Assembly: GCA_015056145.1 (NCBI GenBank)
Contig: SVGY01000005.1
Coordinates: 115,676-179,675, forward strand
Direction: 5' to 3'
DNA from: Clostridiales bacterium
GTDB lineage: Bacteria; Bacillota; Clostridia; Christensenellales; Aristaeellaceae
DNA length: 64,000 nt
This document shows positions 25,549 to 34,339 of this stretch, piece after piece. Under the pieces are notes generated by a model. The model was not told where the DNA came from. It saw nothing but the letters and a program-made list of their open reading frames with translations, and did not search any database. A program made the position numbers and the translations under genes. How positions within the stretch are numbered: position 1 is the stretch's first letter; each line of letters opens with the position of its first letter.

Positions 25549-26895
25549 ATGATTGAGGTAAACGAGATTCTGCAAACCATGCAGATGATCCACGAGCAGC
25601 ATTTTGACATCCGCACCATTACCATGGGTATCAGCCTGCTCAGCTGCAAGGGCGCAACGGATAAGGATACCGCCGACGCAGTGTACGAAAAAGTAACCCG
25701 TCTGGCCAAAAACCTGGTTCCCGTGGGCGAAAGCCTGGAGCAGGAGCTGGGCATGCCCATTGTGAACAAGCGCATCAGCGTGACCCCGGTAAGCATGATC
25801 TGCGGCGACAACCCCGCCCTCATTGCCAAGGCGCTGGATGAAGCTGCAAAGACCGTGGGCGTAAACTTTATCGGCGGCTACGGCGCACTGATGCACAAGG
25901 GCTCCACCCGGGCCGAGGAAGTGCTTCTGGAATCCATGCCCGAGGTTTTCCGGGATACCCAGCGGCTCTGCGGCAGCGTGAACGTAGGCTCCACCCGCAG
26001 CGGCATCAACATGGATGCCGTGCGCAAGATGGGCCATGTGATCAAGCGTACCGCCGAGCTCACTGCGGACAGCGACGGCTTCGGCTGCGCCAAGATCGTG
26101 GTCTTCTCCAACGCCGTGGAGGATAACCCCTTCATGGCCGGCGCATTCCACGGCCCCGGCGAACCGGAGTGCGTGGTCAACGTGGGCGTAAGCGGCCCCG
26201 GCGTTGTGGAGCGTGCCCTGAAGGCCGTCCACGGCAAGCCCTTTGACATTCTGGCGGAAACCATCAAGCGCACCGCCTTCAAGATCACCCGTGTGGGCGA
26301 GTTGGTGGCCCAGGAAGCCGCTGCCCGTCTGGGCGTGCCCTACGGCATTGTAGACCTGTCCCTGGCTCCCACTCCTGCCCGGGGCGACAGCGTAGCCTAC
26401 ATCCTGCAGGAGATGGGCCTGGAGAAAGCCGGCGCACCCGGCACCACCGCAGCCCTTGCCATGCTCAACGACATGGTCAAGAAGGGCGGCGTCATGGCCT
26501 CCAGCCATGTGGGCGGCCTCAGCGGCGCCTTCATTCCCGTCAGCGAAGATATCGGCATGATCGAATCTGCCGAAGTGGGCTGTCTTACCCTTGAAAAGCT
26601 GGAAGCCATGACCTGCGTATGCTCCGTAGGTTTGGACATGATCGCCATTCCCGGCGACACCAGCGCCAATACCATCGCCGGCATCATCGCCGACGAAGCC
26701 GCCATCGGCATGGTCAACAACAAGACCACCGCCGTGCGTGTGATTCCCGCTCCCGGCAAGAAGGCCGGTGACGTGGTCAATTTCGGCGGCCTATTTGGAT
26801 ATGCTCCCATTATGCCCGTCAATTCCTACGGAAACGACGCATTTGTGGAAAGAGGCGGCCGCATCCCCGCACCGCTTCACTCTCTTAGAAACTGA
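25549..26895 (+). CDS. PFL family protein (UPF0210/DUF711)
   Basis: A 448-residue protein of the UPF0210 family, full length. Conserved stretches include [14 protein letters not shown] (residues 20-33), [12 protein letters not shown] (about 105), [17 protein letters not shown] (about 143), [20 protein letters not shown] (about 172) and [19 protein letters not shown] (about 364). It has a distant structural relation to glycyl-radical pyruvate formate-lyase-like barrels, but its reaction is not established. GAGGTG lies eight bases before the ATG at 25549. It forms an operon with the ACT gene. Confidence 0.9.
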   Translation: MIEVNEILQTMQMIHEQHFDIRTITMGISLLSCKGATDKDTADAVYEKVTRLAKNLVPVGESLEQELGMPIVNKRISVTPVSMICGDNPALIAKALDEAAKTVGVNFIGGYGALMHKGSTRAEEVLLESMPEVFRDTQRLCGSVNVGSTRSGINMDAVRKMGHVIKRTAELTADSDGFGCAKIVVFSNAVEDNPFMAGAFHGPGEPECVVNVGVSGPGVVERALKAVHGKPFDILAETIKRTAFKITRVGELVAQEAAARLGVPYGIVDLSLAPTPARGDSVAYILQEMGLEKAGAPGTTAALAMLNDMVKKGGVMASSHVGGLSGAFIPVSEDIGMIESAEVGCLTLEKLEAMTCVCSVGLDMIAIPGDTSANTIAGIIADEAAIGMVNNKTTAVRVIPAPGKKAGDVVNFGGLFGYAPIMPVNSYGNDAFVERGGRIPAPLHSLRN

Positions 26896-26922
26896 CCCAT
26901 GATTGAAAGGAGTGCTGTTTTC

Positions 26923-27504
26923 ATGAAGAAACTGATTGCTGCAATCGCCCTGATGATGAGCCTGATGCTCGTCCTGCCTGTCATGGCCGAGGGAACTGGC
27001 CTCCGGGCTTCCAGCTTTTCCGGGATGAATATGTCCTCCGCCCAAGCGGACGGCCAGGACGATGTACTTCAGGCAAAGAATGCCCAGTTCCTGCAGAACT
27101 TCCTGGATTCCCGCAACTATATCTACGAAAAGCGCAGCGACAACGTGTTCATGCTGGATTTCACCATTGACGGCGCCTACCCGAGCGCCCAGCTGTGGCT
27201 GACGGTTTACGATAACGGCGTGCAGTGCGAAGTGACCTGCGACGTGACCGTGGACGCCGGCGCCATGGCAGAACTGTGCCGCTATGCCATGTATGTGAAC
27301 AGCACCCAGCGTTCCACCCTGTTCTATCTGGACAAGGGCAACGAGCTGTGGAGCGTGAATTTCTGCCTGGCCGGCCCGGACGGCATGGACGAAGAGAGCT
27401 TCTCCAACTACTACGTCAGTGCTCTGACCCGCTGGGAAGTATACGGCCAGGACTTCAAGGATATCCTTGAGGGCAACAAGACCGCTGCCGAGCTGATGAA
27501 CTGA
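26923..27504 (+). CDS. Secreted protein, possibly YbjN-like fold
   Basis: A 193-residue exported protein with a signal peptide (MKKLIAAIALMMSLMLVLPVMA). The mature part (residues 50-190) has alternating strands and helices (FLDSRNYIYEKRSDNVFMLDF, QLWLTVYDNGVQCEVTCD, MAELCRYAMYVNSTQRSTLF), a layout reminiscent of YbjN/T3SS-chaperone-like folds; that assignment is tentative. GAAAGGAG lies ten bases before the ATG at 26923. It follows the PFL gene by 27 bases and ends at a strong terminator, so it may be the third gene of the ACT-PFL transcript. Confidence 0.7.
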   Translation: MKKLIAAIALMMSLMLVLPVMAEGTGLRASSFSGMNMSSAQADGQDDVLQAKNAQFLQNFLDSRNYIYEKRSDNVFMLDFTIDGAYPSAQLWLTVYDNGVQCEVTCDVTVDAGAMAELCRYAMYVNSTQRSTLFYLDKGNELWSVNFCLAGPDGMDEESFSNYYVSALTRWEVYGQDFKDILEGNKTAAELMN

Positions 27505-27523
27505 CATTCCGTGAAACAAATCA

Positions 27524-27559
27524 GGGCCGCCCTTCGTGAAGGAAGGGCGGCCCGTTTTG
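27524..27559 (+). terminator. Strong intrinsic terminator
   Basis: Twelve-base arms GGGCCGCCCTTC (27524-27535) and GAAGGGCGGCCC (27542-27553), followed by GTTTTG, 20 bases after the stop codon at 27504. Confidence 0.85.
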
Positions 27560-27575
27560 TGTTATGGGATGATTA

Positions 27576-28604
27576 TCAGTAAAGGGACTCGGGGTCGAAG
27601 GATTCGGGATCGACGTACCACTTGCCGCCGACCTTGACCACATCGATCGTTGTCTCTTCCTCATGAGAGCCATATTCTTTGCTCTTGATCTTCATCTCCA
27701 CACGGACAGTTTTGGCATCGGTGATCTTGAAGCCGTATTCATCCTTATAGTCTTCCCGCATTTCACGGAAATCGTCCCTGTCGATGTCTTCCACATCCGT
27801 CACCTTAAAGGTGATCTTCATGGACTTCATTTCCTCCCAAATATCGGAGGATTTGATTTGCTTGGACATGTCCTTCAGTTCCTGATTGAATTCGCTGCGG
27901 GTCATGTCCTCTTCTTCCAGCATATACTTGATGTACTGGGGAGGCAGACATTTTGCAGTGCCCAGCATGTTGGCGTTCACGGATTCACGGAAGTACTTCA
28001 TTGCAACGCTCTTGGGGCTGTTGCCCAAACCGCCGAAGAGAGCAACAACCAGCAGCACCAGCACAGCGATGGAAGAGAAGAAGGCGACGATGCCGGTCTT
28101 CTTGTTCTTTTCAGCCTGCTGCTGCACGGCGGGGGACACAGCGCTGCTGCGCACACCAGCCAGGGAAATGCCGCAGTTGCTGCAAACGTTGGGGTCTGCG
28201 GATACCTGGCCGCAGTAGGGGCAGGTAACATCCTGGGGCACTTCGCCTTCGCCGAACATGGGAGCGCCGCAGGCAACGCAGTTCACCACGTCCAGATGCA
28301 TTACAGCGCCGCAGTTCTGGCACTTGTTCACCTTGGCGAGCCATTCCTTGCTCTCGCTGGTCACACGCAGTTCTTCGCCCACGGCCTGGATGCTCTGGAA
28401 CTTGTCCTGCTCCTCAGCCTGGGGATCCTGAGCGTGGTTTGCGTAGTAGGATCTGCCAATGGCGGTGTAGATGGCGTTCAGATCCTTCTCCTTGGCTGCA
28501 ATCTGCTTATCCAGCTTCTTGGTTTCCAGCTTGTTCTGGACGGGCAGGGTAATGCGGCTCCACAGGGAATTGAAGGTCTTGCCGACGTTTTCAAAAAAAC
28601 CCAT
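27576..28604 (-). CDS. Zinc-ribbon membrane protein, paralogue 1
   Basis: A 342-residue protein. Layout: N-terminal helical region (MGFFENVGKTFNSLWSRI, then KQIAAKEKDLNAIYTAIGRS, probable coiled coil); two zinc ribbons with C-x2-C pairs (CQNCGAV, CVACGAP, CPYCGQV, CSNCGIS, residues about 98-170); one membrane helix (about 195-215); and an extracytoplasmic domain ending VKVGGKWYVDPESFDP, similar to NTF2/DUF4878-like repeats. The start is the ATG at 28604 behind AGGAGG. It is the third of three tandem paralogues and has its own transcription start region after a terminator. A sensory or secretion-linked role is speculation. Confidence 0.75.
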   Translation of the reverse strand: MGFFENVGKTFNSLWSRITLPVQNKLETKKLDKQIAAKEKDLNAIYTAIGRSYYANHAQDPQAEEQDKFQSIQAVGEELRVTSESKEWLAKVNKCQNCGAVMHLDVVNCVACGAPMFGEGEVPQDVTCPYCGQVSADPNVCSNCGISLAGVRSSAVSPAVQQQAEKNKKTGIVAFFSSIAVLVLLVVALFGGLGNSPKSVAMKYFRESVNANMLGTAKCLPPQYIKYMLEEEDMTRSEFNQELKDMSKQIKSSDIWEEMKSMKITFKVTDVEDIDRDDFREMREDYKDEYGFKITDAKTVRVEMKIKSKEYGSHEEETTIDVVKVGGKWYVDPESFDPESLY

Positions 28605-28746
28605 ACTTTTTTCCTCCTGTATTCTTTTTTGGGGGTAAATGGTGATGTAATTTTCGACTAAATTGTACATCATCTCCGGGAAAAAGACAAGATGATTCCC
28701 CAAGATATTACAAAGATATCCGAAGCAGGGAAAAGCTTGCCAGGCA

Positions 28747-28785
28747 AGAAAAAACAGGCCGCTTCCGTAACGGAGGCGGCCTGTT
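28747..28785 (-). terminator. Terminator after paralogue 2
   Basis: Minus-strand hairpin with arms of about 15 bases (AACAGGCCGCCTCCG and its partner, 28753-28785) followed by a T-rich run, 15 bases after the stop codon at 28800. It separates paralogues 2 and 1. Confidence 0.85.
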
Positions 28786-28799
28786 GGGAAATGCTGGGA

Positions 28800-29858
28800 T
28801 CATAACGACATGAATTCTTCCAGATTGAAGGGATTGCTATCGGCATCGATCCACCATTTGCCATCGATCTTGACGGTGATGAAGGTGAATTCATGGGTAT
28901 CATCATCTTCTCCAGGGACGATCAGCGTCATGTCAGCGTAGACAGTTTTGGCATCCGTCACCTTCTGTCCGTAATATTCCTGATAGTATTCCTTGATGTT
29001 CCACAAATCGGTCTCGTCAAGCTCTTCCACAGAGGTGCTGTTTATTTTGATTTTAAACCCTTTGCTGGCAGAGAGTTCCTCTTTGAGCTGGTAAGAGCCA
29101 AGAGCGAACAGTTGTCTGAGCTCCGAGCGGCTCACATCGAATTCTTCCATGAGGTACTCGGTGTAGCCGGGAGCATGGCATTCAAAACAGCCGTAGAAAT
29201 CTGTATCCTCAATGCATTCAATCAACTTAACAACCGCTTTTTCAGGGGTCTTGCCGCCCTTATATTCGCCGCTGTTTGCTCCCCCAAAAACAGCCAGGCA
29301 TACAACCAGCGCCACCGCCGCAAGGACGGAAATAAAGGCGATCAGGCCGATCTTCGTATTTTTGGCGGCCTTGGCAGATGCGGCGGAGGCCACGGGGTTC
29401 TGGTAGCCCGTCAGATTGACGCCGCAGTTGGAGCATACGTCTGCGGAAAGGGAAACCTGTCCGCAGAAGGGGCAGCTGACCTGCTGGGGCTCGGGGGAAA
29501 CATTTGCATACATGGCAGCGCCGCAAACCACGCATTCTTCGGCATCCAGATGCATCACTGCACCGCATGCGGGGCATTTTGCCACCTGTTTGACCCACTC
29601 CCGCTCCTCAATTTTGGTATTGAGCTGGGCGGTGGTGTTTTGCAGCTGCTGGAACTTATCCTGTTCCTCGGCGGCGGCATCCTGGCTGTGGTTGGCGTAA
29701 TAGGAACGGCCGATTGCGCCGTAAACGGCGTTCAGGTCCTTTTCCTTGGCGGCAATCTGCTGGTTAAGCTTGCCCACCTCCCGCTTGGTGCGTGCGGAAA
29801 GGCTGATGCGGCTTCTGGCGGAATTGACGGAGCGGCCGATATTTTCAAAGAAGCTCAT
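28800..29858 (-). CDS. Zinc-ribbon membrane protein, paralogue 2
   Basis: A 352-residue protein of the same design as its neighbours: MSFFENIGRSVNSARSRISL, then the conserved NQQIAAKEKDLNAVYGAIGRS helix; paired zinc ribbons (CPACGAV, CVVCGAA, CPFCGQV, CSNCGVN, about residues 97-170); a membrane helix (LIAFISVLAAVALVVCLAVF); and an outer domain ending VKIDGKWWIDADSNPF. The identical order of parts shows recent duplication. The ATG at 29858 follows GGAGGTAACTCTC. It lies 45 bases after paralogue 3 and is probably co-transcribed with it. Confidence 0.75.
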   Translation of the reverse strand: MSFFENIGRSVNSARSRISLSARTKREVGKLNQQIAAKEKDLNAVYGAIGRSYYANHSQDAAAEEQDKFQQLQNTTAQLNTKIEEREWVKQVAKCPACGAVMHLDAEECVVCGAAMYANVSPEPQQVSCPFCGQVSLSADVCSNCGVNLTGYQNPVASAASAKAAKNTKIGLIAFISVLAAVALVVCLAVFGGANSGEYKGGKTPEKAVVKLIECIEDTDFYGCFECHAPGYTEYLMEEFDVSRSELRQLFALGSYQLKEELSASKGFKIKINSTSVEELDETDLWNIKEYYQEYYGQKVTDAKTVYADMTLIVPGEDDDTHEFTFITVKIDGKWWIDADSNPFNLEEFMSL

Positions 29859-29903
29859 GAGAGTTACCTCCTGTAATATTGATGAAAAGCGGAATTACAT
29901 GCC

Positions 29904-31028
29904 TCAGTCGGTGTCCTCGGCGACCGGGGAATCCCATTCCTCTTCAAAGAAGTCCTCAAAACAGTAATCCGAAAAATCGGAGAAGGGATCGGGGTCCGTC
30001 GGATGCAACCACCACTTACCGTCGATCTTGACAAGCCTGTATCCGCTGAAGTAAACAGAATCCTCGCCAAGTTCCGGATGATACAGCGTTACCTCGCCGT
30101 CCAGAATCTTTGCATCCGTCACTTCCACGCCGAGTTCCTCCCTGTAGGAGGCCTGGCACTCAGCAAGTGACTCCTCATCAAGGTTTTCCATGTAGTCAAT
30201 ATTCACCTTGATGGTAACATCCTTCAAATCAACGTCTTCATTTTTCAGCAGCTCTGCGTATTCGCCGCTGATCCTTTTGACGTTGTTGTTGAAATCCCTG
30301 CGGGAGATCCCTTCGTCCTCAATGAAATAGTCGATCACATCGGGATAAATCATTTCCATGGATTGATCGTACCTGCCGTTGATGGTACTGACAATAAAAG
30401 CCTCCACCCTGCCTTCGGGGGTGTTGCCCTTGGTGCCGGTGATGATGCCCTTCACGCCCAGGAAGATCAGCAGGCATACCGCAGCCGCCGCCAGCAGGCC
30501 CGCAAAAAACGTGATCATGCCGGTGGTCTTGTTGCGAGCGGCCTTCTGAGCCATAGCGGGGGTGCCGCCGGGTATGACTCCGGCCAGGTTGGCGCCGCAA
30601 AGGGTGCATACGTCCGTCTGCTGGGACACCTGGCCGCAGTAGGGGCAGGTAATGTCCCGGGGCATTTGGTTCCCTCCGGCAATGGCTGCGCCGCAGACGG
30701 GGCATTCCACTGCATCGGGGGCCATGCGGGCAGAGCAGTTTTCACAGGTATTTACCTGCTGAATGTGTTCCAGCGCATTCCTGCGGGCGTTCAGCTCTGC
30801 GGATACCATTTCCACGCTGCGGAACTTATCCCGCTCTTCTGCGGCTTCGTCGGCCTGATGGTTGGCAAAGTAGGAACGGCCGATGGATGCATACACATCG
30901 GCAAGTTCCTGTTTCTTTTCTTCAATTTCCTGATTGATCTTGCCAATCTCCTTTTTGTTGCTGACAGGCAGGCTGATGCGGGTCCATGTGGAATGGAGCG
31001 CCTTGCCAATGGATTCAAAAAAGCTCAT
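29904..31028 (-). CDS. Zinc-ribbon membrane protein, paralogue 3 (first in the cluster)
   Basis: A 374-residue protein with the same parts: MSFFESIGKALHSTWTRISL, a coiled-coil segment (INQEIEEKKQELADVYASIG), zinc ribbons (CENCSAR, CPVCGAA, CPYCGQV, CTLCGAN), a membrane helix (MITFFAGLLAAAAVCLLIFL), and an outer domain with YRLVKIDGKWWLHPTDPDPF. It ends in a longer acidic tail (CFEDFFEEEWDSPVAEDTD). CGGAGGG precedes the ATG at 31028; the frame further upstream has no ribosome site. It is the most divergent of the three. Confidence 0.75.
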   Translation of the reverse strand: MSFFESIGKALHSTWTRISLPVSNKKEIGKINQEIEEKKQELADVYASIGRSYFANHQADEAAEERDKFRSVEMVSAELNARRNALEHIQQVNTCENCSARMAPDAVECPVCGAAIAGGNQMPRDITCPYCGQVSQQTDVCTLCGANLAGVIPGGTPAMAQKAARNKTTGMITFFAGLLAAAAVCLLIFLGVKGIITGTKGNTPEGRVEAFIVSTINGRYDQSMEMIYPDVIDYFIEDEGISRRDFNNNVKRISGEYAELLKNEDVDLKDVTIKVNIDYMENLDEESLAECQASYREELGVEVTDAKILDGEVTLYHPELGEDSVYFSGYRLVKIDGKWWLHPTDPDPFSDFSDYCFEDFFEEEWDSPVAEDTD

Positions 31029-31157
31029 ATTCTTTCCCTCCGGTCTTTGTATTGTATCGGGGAACAACGTTTTTCTGTATATACTATTGTACTGCGCCGG
31101 CACGAAAAAAACAAGGTTCTGTCAAATAATTGCATTTCTGTGCCGGAATTATTTATG

Positions 31158-31182
31158 AAAAAAGCCCCCGGAAGGCGGGGGC
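31158..31182 (-). terminator. Terminator of prs
   Basis: Minus-strand stem GCCCCCG/CGGGGGC (31164-31182) followed by TTTTTT (31158-31163), 29 bases after the prs stop codon. Confidence 0.85.
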
Positions 31183-31211
31183 ATATCGGGCCATAGAGGC
31201 AAATACAATAA

Positions 31212-32426
31212 TTACACCAGACGGAAACCTGCGGCGGCCTGCTCCTGATGGTAGCGGCCGATGAGGCCCTTGATGCGGTCATAGGGGTTGAGGAGGCCAG
31301 AGAGGCTGCGGTCGTGGTTCAGGCTGGCAATGATGTAGCTGATGTACTTGCTCATATCCGCCTCGATGAACCAGGGAGCCTTCTGCAGCTCGGGGGTGCG
31401 GTAGGTGAGGTTGGTGGAGATGATGCGGGTGATGAAGCCCTCATCATAGGCCTTGTTGAAGGCATCCAGGCCGTTGGTGAACAGCGGGAAGGTAACGGCT
31501 GCAAAGATACGGTTGGCCTTGCGCTTTTTCAGTTCCCGGGCCAGATCCAGGATGCTTTCGCCGGTGGAGAGGATATCGTCGGAGATGAGGATGTCCTTGC
31601 CCTCCACGCTGTCGCCCAGGTACTCATGGGCAACGATGGGGTTGCGGCCTTCCACCACCTGGGTGTAGTCACGGCGCTTGTAGAACATGCCCATATCCAC
31701 GCCAAGAACGGAGCTGTAGAAAATGTTGCGGTCGATGGCACCTTCGTCGGGGCTGACGATCATCATGTGGTCACGGTCCAGCTGCAGGTCCTTCTCCTTG
31801 CGGAAGAGGGCCTTGAGGATCTGGTAGTTGGGCTTCACGCTGTCAAAGCCCATAAAGGGCACGGCGTTCTGGATGCGGGGGTCGTGGGCATCAAAGGTGA
31901 TGAAGTTTGCCACGCCGAGGTTGTGCAGTTCCTGCAGGGCGATGGCGCAGTCCATGCTTTCACGGGTGGTGCGGCGGTGCTGGCGGCCCTCGTAAAGATA
32001 GGGCATGATCACATTGATGCGCTTTGCACGGCCGCCAATGGCGGAAATGACACGCTTCAGATCCTGATAGTGATCATCGGGAGACATGGGAACTTCCTTG
32101 CCGTACATCTTGTAGGTTTTGTTGTAGGCGCCGATATCGCACAGGATGTAGATGTCATATCCACGAACGGTGCTGTTCAGCATGCCTTTGCCCTCGCCGG
32201 TGCCGAACCGGGGGCAGAAAACGTCGATCAGAAAATCAGAACGGTTGGATCCCATCACGGAATAGAGGGGGGTATCCTCCAGGGCTTCCTGCTGCTCATG
32301 CCATTTCATCAGCCATGCATTTACTTTCTCACCAAGGGCTTCACAGCCGGGCATGGCGATCAGGCCGAGGGGGGCGAAGGGAGTCGTCAGCAGCTCGTTG
32401 TTCCAGGTGTTCACAAAATCAGTCAT
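31212..32426 (-). CDS. prs: Ribose-phosphate pyrophosphokinase
   Basis: A 404-residue PRPP synthetase, which makes phosphoribosyl pyrophosphate from ribose 5-phosphate and ATP for nucleotide, His and Trp synthesis. YLYEGRQHRRTTRESMDCA (about residues 140-158) corresponds to the ATP-binding loop. ITFDAHDPRIQNAVP (about 175) matches the conserved metal/ribose region. DILISDDILSTGESILDLA (about 300) is the PRPP-binding loop. It is longer than the classical 315 residues, as in the long-type enzymes of Clostridia. AAAGGAG precedes the ATG at 32426; the frame up to 32708 is not used. Confidence 0.9.
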   Translation of the reverse strand: MTDFVNTWNNELLTTPFAPLGLIAMPGCEALGEKVNAWLMKWHEQQEALEDTPLYSVMGSNRSDFLIDVFCPRFGTGEGKGMLNSTVRGYDIYILCDIGAYNKTYKMYGKEVPMSPDDHYQDLKRVISAIGGRAKRINVIMPYLYEGRQHRRTTRESMDCAIALQELHNLGVANFITFDAHDPRIQNAVPFMGFDSVKPNYQILKALFRKEKDLQLDRDHMMIVSPDEGAIDRNIFYSSVLGVDMGMFYKRRDYTQVVEGRNPIVAHEYLGDSVEGKDILISDDILSTGESILDLARELKKRKANRIFAAVTFPLFTNGLDAFNKAYDEGFITRIISTNLTYRTPELQKAPWFIEADMSKYISYIIASLNHDRSLSGLLNPYDRIKGLIGRYHQEQAAAGFRLV

Positions 32427-32471
32427 TTTCGTGCTCCTTTTCCTCATAGCGGGTATCTGACTACCGTACAT

Positions 32472-32500
32472 AGTATAGCGCAAAAAGGCGACTCTGAAAA
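32472..32500 (-). promoter_or_regulatory. Promoter of prs
   Basis: On the minus strand TTTTCA (32495-32500), 17 bases, then TATACT (32472-32477), about 46 bases before the ATG at 32426. Confidence 0.65.
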
Positions 32501-32586
32501 GGGGCTTTGCAAAAAGAAAGGAACATTTATAACTATTATCCATAAATTGATCGTTTTTCGACGAAAAAGGAGGGGTGCCGTTTTTG

Positions 32587-33663
32587 ATGCGGTTTGTTTT
32601 TGGTGCGCTGGTCCTTTTGCTGCTGATATTCAGCGCACCGGCCATGGAGGCATCCCGGCAGGCGGCGCTGGTGTTTGTGCAAAGCGTTATGCCATCACTG
32701 TTTCCCATGATGGTGCTGTGCCATCTGGTGGAAAAACTGCCGGCAAAAAAAGGCTCCCGTCATGTGGAAATGATGGAAACCATAGCCTTTTGCCTGCTGT
32801 CCGGCTCCCCCGCCAGCGCAAAGCGGGTGCATGCATTTGTACAAAATGACGAACATTTTACCAGAAACGCCCTCCCGATGATGGGGTTTTGCGGCGTTAT
32901 GAGCCCGCTGTTCTTCCTGGGAGCATTGCAAAGTCATCTGCCAAAAGGGGTTGGGCTGATGCTGCTCATCTGCCACTGGCTGGGGGCGGCCCTGACCGGG
33001 GCGGCGGCGATGCTCCTTTGTTGCCGGGCAAAAAACCCTCCCCGGCTGAGGGATGCATCTTCCCTGACAAAAGATGTTTCTACCGATCTTCCTGCACGCC
33101 CGGAAACCCTGCCCCTTCTGCGCAGCCTCCCCGGGGCCATTGCCGCTGCCATGCAGGGACTGCTGGCGGTGCTGGGTTCCATGATGCTGATGGGCATTGT
33201 CTGCGCCATCCTCCGCAGGCTTCTGTGCCTTGCGCTGCCTGCGGGCTGGCAGAGCCCCGGCTTTTTTGCGGTTATCCACGGGCTGATGGAGGTGGGCGGG
33301 GGCTGTTTGGCACTGCTGGAGGCCACTGCTTTGCCAGATTTGCCGCTGCTTTGCGGCCTGTGCGGCTTCGGCGGCCTGTCCATATGGATGCAGTGCCTGC
33401 TTTTTCTCGGGCAGGAAATACGCCCTGGGAAACTGCTTCTGCTGAGGCTGTTTCACGGGGCGGTCAGTTACGGGATATGTTTTCTTTTGCTTTTGATCCT
33501 GCCAAAAGGGATAACCGCCTTTTCACCGGCAGGGGTGCAAGTACCCTTCAGGGATCGGTGGACGGCCTCTCTTCTTCCGGCGGCTGCGCTTCTGCTGCCG
33601 CTGCTTCCAGGCCTGGTTCGGTCTTTTTCCGGAAAACCCAGAACTTGCTCACCACATAGTTGA
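32587..33663 (+). CDS. YlbJ-like sporulation/nucleoside-recognition membrane protein
   Basis: A 358-residue protein with about eight hydrophobic helices. The pattern SLFPMMVLCHLVEKL, then CLLSGSPASAKRVHAF and MGFCGVMSPLFFLGAL, parallels YlbJ, a sporulation integral membrane protein with nucleoside-recognition (Gate) domains. In YlbJ the corresponding motif is SGYPSGAK. AAAAAGGAGG could serve a GTG at 32575 (very close), a TTG at 32584 or the ATG at 32587; I chose the ATG. The last 116 bases overlap the convergent gtrA-like gene, and the tail there (SFSGKPRTCSPHS) looks non-native. Family call moderately sure. Confidence 0.7.
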   Translation: MRFVFGALVLLLLIFSAPAMEASRQAALVFVQSVMPSLFPMMVLCHLVEKLPAKKGSRHVEMMETIAFCLLSGSPASAKRVHAFVQNDEHFTRNALPMMGFCGVMSPLFFLGALQSHLPKGVGLMLLICHWLGAALTGAAAMLLCCRAKNPPRLRDASSLTKDVSTDLPARPETLPLLRSLPGAIAAAMQGLLAVLGSMMLMGIVCAILRRLLCLALPAGWQSPGFFAVIHGLMEVGGGCLALLEATALPDLPLLCGLCGFGGLSIWMQCLLFLGQEIRPGKLLLLRLFHGAVSYGICFLLLLILPKGITAFSPAGVQVPFRDRWTASLLPAAALLLPLLPGLVRSFSGKPRTCSPHS

Positions 33664-34108
33664 ACACGATCACTACCACCTGGATCAGGATACGGTTCAC
33701 AATATTGCTTACGCCGATTTTGGCCAGCAGCCAGGCCAGCCCCTGCTCAAAGAGCACAAAGCTGAGTACCCGGCCCAGGGTGAATTCCCCCAGTTCCCGG
33801 AAAAAGCCCTTGCCGCCCCTGACCCGGAACACCATGCCCCGGTTGATGAAGAAGGCGAACAGCACCGCAAACACCCAGCTGACAGCGTTGGCAATGACCA
33901 CCTGCTCCGGGCTGGCTGCCTCGATGCAGGCAATGATCCATCGGGCCACGCCGTCGAATGCATCCATAGGGGGCTTGTTTGCCAGGGCGAACTGCACGCC
34001 GAAGGAGATCACCGTGCTGATAATGGTGGTCAGTACACCGGCGATCAGGTAGCGCACTACCTCCATCAGCTGCCGGTTCTCCATCAGCTTTCTGATTTTT
34101 TCTTTCAT
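33548..34108 (-). CDS. GtrA-family membrane protein
   Basis: A 186-residue protein with four membrane helices in the GtrA arrangement: VVRYLIAGVLTTIISTVISF at residues 19-38, ANAVSWVFAVLFAFFINRGM about 73-92, GRVLSFVLFEQGLAWLLA about 113-130, and LIQVVVIVFNYVVSKFWVFR about 142-161. The family is linked to moving or flipping lipid-linked sugars for surface polysaccharide. The final 25 residues (EPGLEAAAAEAQPPEEERPSTDP) are an acidic low-complexity tail lying in the overlap with the convergent gene. It is downstream of the large membrane glycosyltransferase-like gene. Confidence 0.8.
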   Translation of the reverse strand: MKEKIRKLMENRQLMEVVRYLIAGVLTTIISTVISFGVQFALANKPPMDAFDGVARWIIACIEAASPEQVVIANAVSWVFAVLFAFFINRGMVFRVRGGKGFFRELGEFTLGRVLSFVLFEQGLAWLLAKIGVSNIVNRILIQVVVIVFNYVVSKFWVFRKKTEPGLEAAAAEAQPPEEERPSTDP

Positions 34109-34123
34109 GAGGTTCCTCCTTTA

Positions 34124-34339
34124 TCAGTCCTCGCCGTTGTCGCCCCGGGCATAGTCGCAGCTGAGGATATCTGCCACGGGCAGGGTGAGCGGCTTTTTCC
34201 GCTGGCCCACCATGAGGGTGGCCTGCTCATCCGTAAGGGCAAGTACCGTTACCGGCTGCTGCACCAGCTTGCCCTCCACCATCAGCATGGCCCGGATGCG
34301 ACGGCCTTTTTCCAGCGAGTAGCGCAGAAAGCGCATCAT
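34124..34339 (-). CDS. Small hypothetical protein between GtrA and a large membrane protein
   Basis: A 71-residue protein (MMRFLRYSLEKGRRIRAMLMVEG) that appears to be a small beta-rich domain (LVQQPVTVLALTDEQATLMVG). Its ATG at 34339 overlaps the stop codon of the upstream gene by four bases, a typical coupling arrangement. It lies 15 bases before the gtrA-like gene. No family recognised. The operon context suggests a role in the same surface-glycan process. Confidence 0.6.
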   Translation of the reverse strand: MMRFLRYSLEKGRRIRAMLMVEGKLVQQPVTVLALTDEQATLMVGQRKKPLTLPVADILSCDYARGDNGED

